This document shows, in pieces, positions 1 to 5,115 of a DNA stretch of 5,115 nucleotides. A program made the translations under genes and the position numbers. Each line of letters starts with the position of its first letter. Position 1 is the stretch's first letter. The stretch covers positions 1-5,115 of the forward strand of contig JAFAFD010000230.1 in NCBI GenBank assembly GCA_023423675.1, given 5' to 3'. The stretch is from Pseudomonadota bacterium. GTDB lineage: Bacteria > Pseudomonadota > Gammaproteobacteria > Xanthomonadales > Xanthomonadaceae. The notes beneath the pieces are model-generated. The model did no database searches. It saw only the letters and a program-made list of their open reading frames with translations, and had not been told where the DNA came from.

Positions 1-432
1 GCCGCTGGCCGGCTCGACCATGACAGCGAGGGCCTGCTGCTGCTGACCGACAACGGCACGCTGGCGCACAAGCTGACCGACCCGAAGCACAAGGCCGACA
101 AGACCTACTGGGTGCAGGTGGAAGGCACGCCCAGCGATGAGCAGCTGCAGCAGCTGCGCGACGGCGTAGTCCTGAACGATGGGCCGACGTTACCGGCGAA
201 GATCGAGCGCCTCGATCCGGCGCCGGAGCTGTGGCTGCGCGATCCGCCGGTGCGTTTCCGCAAGACCGTGCCGGACAGCTGGCTGGCGATCACGATCCGC
301 GAAGGCCGCAACCGCCAGGTGCGGCGGATGACCGCGGCGGTGAACCTGCCGACCCTGCGCCTGGTGCGCGTGGCGATGGGCGCGTACCGGCTGGACGACC
401 TGCAGCCGGGGCAGTGGCGGCAGATCGGCTGA
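1..432 (+). CDS. rluE: 23S rRNA pseudouridine synthase, RluE-like (RsuA family), 3' part
   Basis: The gene is cut by the left edge; 143 C-terminal residues are visible in frame 1, ending at TGA 430-432. Members of the RsuA/RluB/RluE/RluF family isomerise a uridine in rRNA; E. coli RluE modifies U2457 of 23S rRNA and is about 217 residues long, so roughly a third is missing here. The visible part opens with the catalytic signature [16 protein letters not shown], whose aspartate at visible residue 6 is the expected nucleophile. It continues with the KTYWVQVEG strand (residues 34-42) and the late family motif [11 protein letters not shown] (100-110), followed by [11 protein letters not shown]. 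The AAGRLD start and the short [13 protein letters not shown] ending favour RluE over RluB or RsuA, but this is family recognition by eye. The gene converges on the small membrane-protein gene, with a hairpin repeat between them. The missing N-terminus would show whether an S4 domain is present; RluE lacks one. Confidence 0.83.
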   Translation, partial: AAGRLDHDSEGLLLLTDNGTLAHKLTDPKHKADKTYWVQVEGTPSDEQLQQLRDGVVLNDGPTLPAKIERLDPAPELWLRDPPVRFRKTVPDSWLAITIREGRNRQVRRMTAAVNLPTLRLVRVAMGAYRLDDLQPGQWRQIG

Positions 433-440
433 AACGAAAA

Positions 441-476
441 GGGCCGGAGCCCTTCCTTGCGGAAGGGATCCGACCC
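441..476 (-). terminator. Intrinsic terminator of the small membrane-protein gene (repeat copy 1, hairpin a)
   Basis: Bases 441-456 and 461-476 form a 16-position stem with 14 matched pairs and a 4-base loop; the mismatches are 444/473 and 449/468. Read on the minus strand, the stem runs directly into TTTTCGTTT (complement of 432-440), the classic layout of a Rho-independent terminator. It lies about 50 bases past the stop codon of the minus-strand gene at 529-918. On the + strand no T-run follows, so it is a weaker candidate for ending rluE. The stem also carries the 13-base core AGGGATCCGACCC found again near 1113. Confidence 0.7.
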
Positions 477-519
477 ATGATCGGGGTCAGACCCCTTCCG
501 CAGGAAGGACTCTGACCCC
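441..519. repeat. Paired GC-rich inverted repeats, copy 1
   Basis: Two hairpins lie back to back between the convergent ends of the rluE-like gene and the small membrane-protein gene. The first is 441-476. The second pairs 483-499 with 503-519 (15 of 17 positions, mismatches at 492/510 and 493/509) around a GCA loop. They share sequence with copy 2 at 1035-1125: AGGGATCCGACCC occurs at 464-476 and 1113-1125, and CTCTGACCCC at 510-519 and 1065-1074. I recall very similar GGGTC-rich palindromes as abundant between genes in Stenotrophomonas, but cannot confirm that here. Confidence 0.75.
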
Positions 520-528
520 TGATGGGGA

Positions 529-918
529 TCAGGTATCGCTGCCGATATCGCTGTGCTCGTCCACCACGGTGTCGTTGCGGCGGTCACGCGCATGGATGCG
601 CTGCGCCTGGCCATTGACCACATGGCCGTTGGCCGCCTTCTTCTTCTGCTGCTTGCGGTACAGCGCGTAGCCCAGCAGGCCCACGCCCACGGCAGCGGCA
701 GCGATGGTCACCGCCGGATTCCGGCGCGCGAACATGGTGGCCACCTTGCCGCCGGTCTTCTCTGCGCCCTGTGCGGCGCCGGTCTTGATCGAGTCACTGG
801 CCTGCGGGCCCAGATGGCGCAGGCTGCCGCCGGCACTCTTCAGGCCGTCGCCGGCACTGTGGGCCAGGTCCAGGGCGCGCTCCAGGGCGCGGTCGGTGAT
901 TACGGTCAGCTTGCTCAT
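529..918 (-). CDS. Small single-span membrane protein of unknown function
   Basis: The protein has 129 residues, starting MSKLTVITDRALERALD. I chose the ATG at 916-918 because AAAGGA (complement of 926-931) lies 7 bases upstream; an in-frame ATG at 991-993 would add 25 residues, but that part looks like leader DNA (it includes the 960-985 inverted repeat) and its AAGG lies only 3 bases from the ATG. Residues 1-62 are hydrophilic and probably helical, rich in Gly, Ala and Ser. Residues about 67-87 (NPAVTIAAAAVGVGLLGYALY) form one hydrophobic span with spaced glycines, followed by the basic patch RKQQKKK. The tail from about residue 96 is polar. The 'RRNP' just before a glycine-rich span and the basic residues after it resemble the DUF883/ElaB-YqjD type of inner-membrane protein, although the span here is not at the very C-terminus. 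This similarity is inference; the function is unknown. The gene has its own terminator (441-476), suggesting a single-gene transcript. Confidence 0.78.
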   Translation of the reverse strand: MSKLTVITDRALERALDLAHSAGDGLKSAGGSLRHLGPQASDSIKTGAAQGAEKTGGKVATMFARRNPAVTIAAAAVGVGLLGYALYRKQQKKKAANGHVVNGQAQRIHARDRRNDTVVDEHSDIGSDT

Positions 919-925
919 GCGGGGG

Positions 926-931
926 TCCTTT
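926..931 (-). promoter_or_regulatory. Ribosome binding site of the small membrane-protein gene
   Basis: On the minus strand this reads AAAGGA, 7 bases before the ATG at 916-918. It decides the start of this gene against the ATG at 991-993. It is the only clear Shine-Dalgarno sequence before any of the four gene starts in the window. Confidence 0.65.
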
Positions 932-959
932 GCCTCGGGTCGAAGTCCAGTGTGTCGTG

Positions 960-985
960 CTGCCTGTAAACGGTATGTCAGGCAG
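960..985. repeat. Inverted repeat CTGCCTG-12-CAGGCAG upstream of the small membrane-protein gene
   Basis: CTGCCTG (960-966) and CAGGCAG (979-985) are a perfect 7-base inverted repeat around a 12-base AT-richer centre (967-978, TAAACGGTATGT). It sits 42-67 bases upstream of the ATG on the minus strand, inside the likely leader or promoter. It could be a dimeric regulator site or a hairpin in the 5' leader. No convincing -35/-10 pair could be placed next to it, so the role is open. Confidence 0.4.
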
Positions 986-1034
986 GCGGGCATGCGCCTT
1001 GACGCTACCGCAGCCGTTCAGCAACAGGAAGGGT

Positions 1035-1125
1035 GGGGTCGGATCCCTTTCCCGTGGGAAAGGGCTCTGACCCCGCTGCGCGCCCAGAGGGTCACAGCCC
1101 TTTGCTTTGCAAAGGGATCCGACCC
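1035..1125. repeat. Paired GC-rich inverted repeats, copy 2 (downstream of hrpB)
   Basis: Hairpin a pairs 1035-1053 with 1056-1074 (17 of 19 positions) around a 2-base centre. Hairpin b pairs 1089-1105 with 1109-1125 (GGGTC and CCCTTTGC matched, with a 4-base internal mismatch) around TTT. In addition, 1035-1050 is the exact reverse complement of 1111-1126, so the whole block can also fold as one long stem or lie in a cruciform. It starts 7 bases beyond the hrpB stop codon. No T-run follows on the minus strand, so it is not a textbook intrinsic terminator, but such hairpins can protect or define mRNA 3' ends. It shares core sequences with copy 1 at 441-519; together the copies flank the small membrane-protein gene. 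Confidence 0.78.
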
Positions 1126-1132
1126 CCATCAC

Positions 1133-3637
1133 TCAGGTGCCGCGCGGTTTGGCGCGGTGGGTCGCGGTGGCCGTCCACGGGTCGTCCGGCCACGGATGGC
1201 GCGGGTAGCGGCCCTTCATTTCCTTCTTCACCTCGGCATAGGTGTTTTCCCAGAAGTTGCGCAGGTCCTGGGTGACCTGCAGCGGGCGGCCGCCCGGCGA
1301 CAGCAGGTGCAGGGTCAGCGGCACGCGGCCATCGGCGATGCGCGGGGTGTCGGCCAGGCCGAACAGCTCCTGCAGCTTCACCGCCAGCACCGGCGGCAGC
1401 GGTTCACCGCTCTCGCTGTCCAGCGCGTAGCTGATCGGTCGTTCCAGCCCCGAGGGCACGGTGATGCGGGTCGGCGCATGGCGCTCCACCAGCTGCCGCT
1501 GCGACCATTCCAGCGGCGACTTCAGCGCTTCACCGAAGCTGCTCTCGTCCAAGGCATCCAGCCGCGTCTTGCCGGCGAACGCCGGCTGCAGCCACTGCGC
1601 GCGGGTGGCCAGCAGGGCGGCGTCGCTGCAATCGGGCAGGCCGAGTTCGGGCATCCAGCGGCGCAGTGATTCCGCCCGCGCCTGCCATTGGCGCAGGCCT
1701 TCGGTCCACGGCAGCGCGGACAGGCCGAGCTCGGCCACCGCATCGGTCAGCGCCTGCGCGGCATGCTGCGGGTCGACGCGGCCGGCGGAGCGACTGTCCA
1801 GCACGATGCGGTCGAAGCGCGTCTCGCGCAGGGCCACCAGGGCGCGGCGCTCGCTGTCCCAGCGCACGGCATCCTCGGTGACGAAGCGCTGCGGCCATGC
1901 CGTGCGCAACGCGTTTTCATCCACCGGCGCGGCGCGCAGCAGCAGGGCATCACGTGCCTCATAGCGCAGCTCGCTGATCACCAGCCACGGCTCGCCGCGC
2001 AGGTCGCTCAGTTCATGCAGGCGCGCGCTGCGGCCGTTGGCCAGCAGGTAGCGCAGCGGATCGCTGGGGTGCTGGAAACCGATGCGGTCGGGGAAGGCGT
2101 GGGCCAGCAGATCACCCAGCTCATGCGCTTCGATGCTGCTGGGAGGCGTCGCCTCGCAGCGCAGGCGACGCCGCCACTGCTTGGCGGCCGCGTCGATGGC
2201 GGCGAGGCCGCTGCGGTTGGCATCGGACGGCGCGCGACCGTTGCGGAACGCCGCCAGCGCACGCCAGCGAGCAGCCAGCGCATCACCGCTCTGGCGCAGC
2301 GGATCGCGTGCTTCCAGCAGCGCGGCCAGATCGGCAGCCAGCGCCTGAGCGCGCGCGTCGGGCGCGGCCAGCAGCATCGCCGCCATGCGCGGGTGCGTGC
2401 CCAGCGCCAGTACGCGGCGACCGAGTGCGGTGATCGCGCCGGTGTCCGACAGTGCGCCCAGGCGCTGCAGCAGTTCGCGTGCGGCGGCCATCGGGCCGGA
2501 CGGCGGTGGATCGAGGAAACGCAGGTCGCTGCTGCCCCAGGCCGCCAGTTCCAGTGCCAGCCCGGCCAGTTCCACCTGGTCGATCTCGGCGCGGCGCTGC
2601 GGCTCCAGCCGCTGCGACTGCGGCCAAAGCCGCCACGCCACGCCCTCGGCCACGCGTCCGGCACGACCGGCGCGCTGGTCGGCCGACGCCTGCGCGATGG
2701 CCACCACGTCCAGCCGGGTGAAGCCGCTGTTGGGGTCGTAGCGCGGCTCGCGCGCCTGGCCGCTGTCGATCACCACGCGCACACCGGGCAGGGTCACCGA
2801 AGATTCGGCCACGTTGGTGGCCAGCACCACGCGGCGGCGGCCATCGCTGGCGACCTGCAGCACGCGTGCCTGCTGTTCCACCGGCAGCTCGCCGTGCAGC
2901 GCCAGCACCTCGACGCTGCCGTCCAGCGATTCCTGCAGGCCCGCCTGCACGCGCGCGATCTCGCGCTGGCCGGGGAGGAACACGAGCAGGTCGCCGGGAT
3001 GCTCGGCCAGGGCCTGCTGCACCGCGCGGCGCACCTGCAGTTCCAGTGCCTCATCGCGGCGCGCCGGGAAATGGCTGACCGCCACCGGATAGCTGCGGCC
3101 CTCGCTGCTCAGGCGCGGCGCATCGAGGAAGCGGGCAAGCCGCTCGCCATCCAGCGTGGCCGACATCACCACCAGCCGCAGGTCGTCGCGCAGCTGCGCC
3201 TGCACGTCCAGCGCCAGCGCCAGGCCGAGGTCGCCACTGAGGTGGCGCTCATGGAATTCATCGAACAGGATCGCGCCGACCGTTTCCAGCATCGGGTCAT
3301 CCTGCAGCATGCGGGTCAGGATGCCCTCGGTGACGACCTCGATGCGGGTGCGCGCCGAGACCTTGTTCTCGAAGCGGATGCGGTAGCCGACGGTGCCACC
3401 CACCTCTTCGCCCAGCTGCCGCGCCATGAACAACGCGGCGCTGCGCGCGGCCACACGGCGCGGCTCCAGCAGGATGATCTTCCGCCCCTGCAGCCACGGT
3501 GCATCGAGCAGGGCCAGCGGCACCTGGGTGGTCTTGCCGGCGCCGGGTGGCGCTTCCAGCACCAATCGAGAGTGCTGTCGAAGTACGTCCAGGACCTGCG
3601 GAATCAGCGCGGAGATCGGGAAAACAGGCGGTTTCAT
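1133..3637 (-). CDS. hrpB: ATP-dependent helicase HrpB (DEAH-box)
   Basis: The protein has 834 residues (E. coli HrpB is about 809), starting MKPPVFPISALIPQVL. It is a DEAH/RHA-type superfamily 2 helicase; the cellular role of HrpB is poorly defined even in E. coli. All helicase motifs are intact: Walker A APPGAGKTT (29-37), Ia EPRRVAA (58-64), motif II DEFH (126-129), motif III SAT (159-161), motif IV LVFLPG (218-223), motif V ATNVAESSVTLPGV (273-286) and motif VI QRAGRAGR (321-328). DEFH in place of DEAH is a known variant in this group. A helical HA2-like region follows at about 350-450. The end carries the HrpB-specific C-terminal signature with GRPLQVTQDLRNFW (783-796) and RYPRHPWPDDP (810-820). 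The frame stays open 55 codons upstream (to 3802), but that part is not helicase-like and overlaps the divergent gene; the ATG at 3635-3637 matches where family members begin. No good Shine-Dalgarno precedes it. Confidence 0.96.
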   Translation of the reverse strand: MKPPVFPISALIPQVLDVLRQHSRLVLEAPPGAGKTTQVPLALLDAPWLQGRKIILLEPRRVAARSAALFMARQLGEEVGGTVGYRIRFENKVSARTRIEVVTEGILTRMLQDDPMLETVGAILFDEFHERHLSGDLGLALALDVQAQLRDDLRLVVMSATLDGERLARFLDAPRLSSEGRSYPVAVSHFPARRDEALELQVRRAVQQALAEHPGDLLVFLPGQREIARVQAGLQESLDGSVEVLALHGELPVEQQARVLQVASDGRRRVVLATNVAESSVTLPGVRVVIDSGQAREPRYDPNSGFTRLDVVAIAQASADQRAGRAGRVAEGVAWRLWPQSQRLEPQRRAEIDQVELAGLALELAAWGSSDLRFLDPPPSGPMAAARELLQRLGALSDTGAITALGRRVLALGTHPRMAAMLLAAPDARAQALAADLAALLEARDPLRQSGDALAARWRALAAFRNGRAPSDANRSGLAAIDAAAKQWRRRLRCEATPPSSIEAHELGDLLAHAFPDRIGFQHPSDPLRYLLANGRSARLHELSDLRGEPWLVISELRYEARDALLLRAAPVDENALRTAWPQRFVTEDAVRWDSERRALVALRETRFDRIVLDSRSAGRVDPQHAAQALTDAVAELGLSALPWTEGLRQWQARAESLRRWMPELGLPDCSDAALLATRAQWLQPAFAGKTRLDALDESSFGEALKSPLEWSQRQLVERHAPTRITVPSGLERPISYALDSESGEPLPPVLAVKLQELFGLADTPRIADGRVPLTLHLLSPGGRPLQVTQDLRNFWENTYAEVKKEMKGRYPRHPWPDDPWTATATHRAKPRGT

Positions 3638-3725
3638 GTTCCAAGGATAAGCGTCCTGGCGCCGACGTGGCTTGATCCCGCAAGATCGGGGTGTTCTGGT
3701 AACGCGCCCTGCCTCCGGCCTGCCC

Positions 3726-4199
3726 ATGCGTCCCAGCCTCCTGCTTGCCTCACTCCTGCTGCTGCCTACGTGCATCAGTGCCAGCGCCGCGCCGTCCGAC
3801 ACAGCCCACCCGATGGCGCGCCTGCTGGGTGCGGACGTTCAGCAGCGCTACCTGCCGCAGGGCATGAGCGATGAACTGTCGATCCGGCGTGCCTATGAAC
3901 AGGGCATTCTGCGTTCGCCGGACGTTCCTTCGCTGGAACTCTCCGGCGACCAGGCTTTCATCTTCTTCGCCCAGTTCGCGCGCAGCAGGATGGGACCGAC
4001 CTTCAATACCTTGACTGTGTGCCACAATCCAGACGGCTTCCGGCTGTTGGTCGGAGGTGGATCGCGCCAGTCCTGCGCAGCACGCCCCGACGCGGGGATG
4101 CGGTTCATCCGCCAACGAAATGGCGACCTGGTGTGCGAGCCCTGCGCTGCGCTCAACTTGCCGGAGCGCTGGGAGCGCCACGACCGCCAAACGCATTGA
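3726..4199 (+). CDS. Small secreted/periplasmic protein of unknown function, cysteine-containing
   Basis: The protein has 157 residues. The ATG at 3726-3728 gives a textbook Sec signal peptide: MRPS, then a leucine-rich core (about 5-13), then a likely signal peptidase I cut in the ISASAAP stretch near residue 21. Cys16 in LPTC does not fit a normal lipobox, so a lipoprotein is less likely. A TTG at 3672 in the same frame would add 18 polar residues and weaken the signal peptide. The mature part has four cysteines: Cys99, Cys117 and a CEPC pair at 137-140, suggesting two disulfides or a metal site in an exported protein. Between them are a hydrophobic stretch QAFIFFAQFA (about 76-85) and a glycine-rich LLVGGGS turn (107-113). 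I do not recognise the family. It is divergent from hrpB (88 bases between starts), and its stop lies 62 bases before tatD. No clear Shine-Dalgarno is visible. Confidence 0.75.
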   Translation: MRPSLLLASLLLLPTCISASAAPSDTAHPMARLLGADVQQRYLPQGMSDELSIRRAYEQGILRSPDVPSLELSGDQAFIFFAQFARSRMGPTFNTLTVCHNPDGFRLLVGGGSRQSCAARPDAGMRFIRQRNGDLVCEPCAALNLPERWERHDRQTH

Positions 4200-4224
4200 C
4201 CCGCCGAATCACCGCCGAGGCGGG
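4200..4224. repeat. Short inverted repeat CCCGCC/GGCGGG in front of the tatD promoter
   Basis: CCCGCC (4200-4205) pairs with GGCGGG (4219-4224) across 13 bases, directly after the stop codon of the secreted-protein gene. It ends 3 bases before the candidate -10 box of tatD. It could weakly pause transcription of the upstream gene or overlap the -35 region as an operator. The stem is short and has no T-run. Confidence 0.25.
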
Positions 4225-4227
4225 GGC

Positions 4228-4233
4228 TACAAT
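4228..4233 (+). promoter_or_regulatory. Candidate -10 box of tatD
   Basis: TACAAT differs from the sigma-70 -10 consensus TATAAT at one position and stands out in otherwise GC-rich DNA. A start of transcription near 4240 would give a leader of about 20 bases before the tatD ATG. There is no good -35 at 16-18 bases; TTGACC at 4196-4201 is 26 bases away, too far. The in-frame ATG at 4232-4234 lies inside this box, arguing against it as the protein start. Confidence 0.42.
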
Positions 4234-4261
4234 GTGCACGAATACTGTCCAGCAGCCCCCC

Positions 4262-5059
4262 ATGCATCTGATCGATATCGGCGCCAACCTGACCCACGAC
4301 TCCTTCGACCGTGACCGCGATGCCGTCCTGGACCGCGCACGGCAGGCCGGCGTGGTGCAGATGGTCATCACCGGCGCCAGCCGCGAGCACTCGCCGCTAG
4401 CCGTGCAGCTGGCCCAGCAGCATCCGGGTTTCCTGTACGCCACCGCCGGCGTGCACCCGCACCACGCGGTGGAATACACCGAGGAATGCGACGCCGAAAT
4501 GCGCGCGCTGCATGCGCACCCGGAAGTAGTGGCGGTGGGCGAGTGCGGGCTGGATTACTTCCGTGATTTCTCGCCGCGCCCGGCCCAGCACCGCGCGTTC
4601 GAGCGCCAGCTGCAGCTGGCCGCGGACAATGGCAAGCCGCTGTTCCTGCACCAGCGCGATGCGCATGCCGATTTCATGGCGCAGATGAAGAACTTCGAAG
4701 GCCGCCTCGGCCCGGCGGTGGTGCATTGCTTCACCGGCGAACGTGACGAGCTGTTCGATTACCTGGACCAGGACTGGTACATCGGCATCACCGGCTGGCT
4801 GTGCGACGAGCGCCGTGGCGCGCACCTGCGCGAACTGGTGAAGAACATCCCGGCCAACCGCCTGATGATCGAGACCGACGCGCCGTACCTGCTGCCGCGT
4901 ACGCTGAAGCCGATGCCGAAGGACCGCCGCAACGAGCCGATGTTCCTCTCGCACATCGTCGAGGAACTGGCCCGCGACCGTGACGAAGACGTGGCCGTGA
5001 CCGCGGCCAATGCCACCGCAGCGACCCGAACGTTCTTCCGCCTGCCCGACGCAGGCTGA
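4262..5059 (+). CDS. tatD: TatD family metal-dependent DNase
   Basis: The protein has 265 residues, close to E. coli TatD (about 260), which it resembles along its whole length. TatD is a cytoplasmic, metal-dependent 3'-5' DNA exonuclease linked to DNA repair and, despite its name, is not needed for Tat export. The fold is an amidohydrolase-like TIM barrel. Visible motifs are DIGANLT (5-11), where TatD proper carries this in place of the HxH seen in YcfH/YjjV relatives; GVHPH (63-67); GECGLD with metal ligand Glu94; FLHQRDAH with His130; VVHCFTG with His155; ITGWLCDERRG (176-186); and IETDAPYLLPR with Asp206, followed by RRNEP. The metal ligands and the specific GWLCDERRG block indicate a working TatD rather than a YcfH paralogue. 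The ATG at 4262-4264 gives the standard TatD start MHLIDIG. It has no Shine-Dalgarno (CAGCAGCCCCCC precedes it). There are no tatABC genes next to it in this window. Confidence 0.95.
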   Translation: MHLIDIGANLTHDSFDRDRDAVLDRARQAGVVQMVITGASREHSPLAVQLAQQHPGFLYATAGVHPHHAVEYTEECDAEMRALHAHPEVVAVGECGLDYFRDFSPRPAQHRAFERQLQLAADNGKPLFLHQRDAHADFMAQMKNFEGRLGPAVVHCFTGERDELFDYLDQDWYIGITGWLCDERRGAHLRELVKNIPANRLMIETDAPYLLPRTLKPMPKDRRNEPMFLSHIVEELARDRDEDVAVTAANATAATRTFFRLPDAG

Positions 5060-5096
5060 TCCTGTCGTTTACATCCGTCGCGCTGCGCGCAGGGTG

Positions 5097-5115
5097 GTAG
5101 TGCCGGCCGCTGGCC
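5097..5115 (+). repeat. SMAG-type REP element, truncated by the window edge
   Basis: GTAG at 5097-5100 is followed by TGCCGGCCGCTGGCC. GCCGGCC (5102-5108) begins a stem around the GCT loop (5109-5111), and GGCC (5112-5115) is the start of the returning arm, cut off by the edge. A GTAG head plus a GC-rich stem-loop is the hallmark of the SMAG repeats of Stenotrophomonas maltophilia, REP elements thought to be moved by RAYT transposases. It lies 38 bases downstream of tatD. The family assignment is from memory of the consensus. Confidence 0.65.

Noticed and set aside
1..10. The first ten bases (GCCGCTGGCC) equal the last ten (5106-5115), suggesting a circular element or terminal repeat
   Set aside because: At the left the bases encode AAGR of the pseudouridine synthase signature; at the right they are the REP stem-loop. 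Joining the ends would splice a REP half into a truncated gene. A short GC-rich match by chance is the simpler explanation.
704..1669. A 321-codon open frame on the + strand
   Set aside because: It runs across the small membrane gene, the hairpin repeats and the hrpB 3' end, with no recognisable domain or start site. It is a shadow frame of high-GC DNA.
3741..3776. Lipoprotein signal in the secreted protein (LPTC, Cys16)
   Set aside because: Pro at -2 and Thr at -1 do not fit the usual lipobox, and a better signal peptidase I site (ASA-A) lies a few residues on.
1688..3874. A 728-codon open frame on the + strand, antisense to hrpB
   Set aside because: It mirrors the codon bias of a high-GC gene on the other strand. 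Its product is a low-complexity mix of Gln, Ala, Arg and His with no motif, while the minus-strand frame encodes an intact HrpB with every helicase motif.
4019..4261. Upstream extension of tatD (starts at 4019 or at the ATG 4232)
   Set aside because: The extension overlaps the end of the secreted-protein gene and the candidate -10 box. TatD proteins begin at the DIG(x)NLT strand, matching the ATG at 4262.
5047..5070. Possible terminator of tatD (CAGG/CCTG stem followed by TTT)
   Set aside because: The stem is only 4 bases plus 3 more beyond a bulge, overlaps the stop codon, and only three T follow. It is too weak to call.
1..5115. CRISPR array, tRNA/rRNA, insertion sequence, prophage, toxin-antitoxin or defence genes
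   Set aside because: No spaced direct repeats, tRNA-like cloverleaf, transposase or integrase motifs, or paired small antagonistic genes were seen on either strand. The genes are housekeeping types plus two small hypothetical proteins.

Overview
The window looks like ordinary chromosomal DNA from a high-GC gammaproteobacterium of the Xanthomonadaceae, most likely Stenotrophomonas. This rests on three things: strong G/C third-position bias, housekeeping proteins of gammaproteobacterial type, and an intergenic repeat at the right edge that starts GTAG and reads GTAGTGCCGGCCGCTGGCC. That repeat matches the SMAG (Stenotrophomonas maltophilia GTAG) REP family as I remember it. Genus-level placement is inference.

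Layout, left to right: (1) the 3' two-thirds of an RsuA/RluE-type 23S rRNA pseudouridine synthase on the + strand (1-432); (2) a pair of GC-rich hairpins (441-519), one of which ends in a T-run on the minus strand and makes a good intrinsic terminator; (3) a small single-span membrane protein on the minus strand (529-918); (4) a second hairpin pair of the same repeat family (1035-1125); (5) a full-length DEAH-box helicase HrpB on the minus strand (1133-3637); (6) a divergent small secreted protein of unknown function on the + strand (3726-4199); (7) a complete tatD nuclease gene on the + strand (4262-5059), with a candidate -10 box just upstream; (8) a truncated SMAG-type REP half at the extreme right end.

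The genes do not form an obvious pathway. RluE-like modifies 23S rRNA, HrpB is an RNA-helicase-family protein, and TatD is a DNA 3'-5' exonuclease/DNA repair type enzyme. The two small proteins are of unknown function. Orientations are + / - / - / + / +, so there are probably at least three or four transcription units: rluE; the small membrane gene; hrpB; and the secreted-protein gene with or without tatD.

I found no mobile element, CRISPR array, toxin-antitoxin pair, defence system or RNA gene. No stretch above 300 bases lacks a gene. The most distinctive content is the intergenic repeat structure and two uncharacterised small envelope proteins; I do not see a convincing novel multi-gene system.
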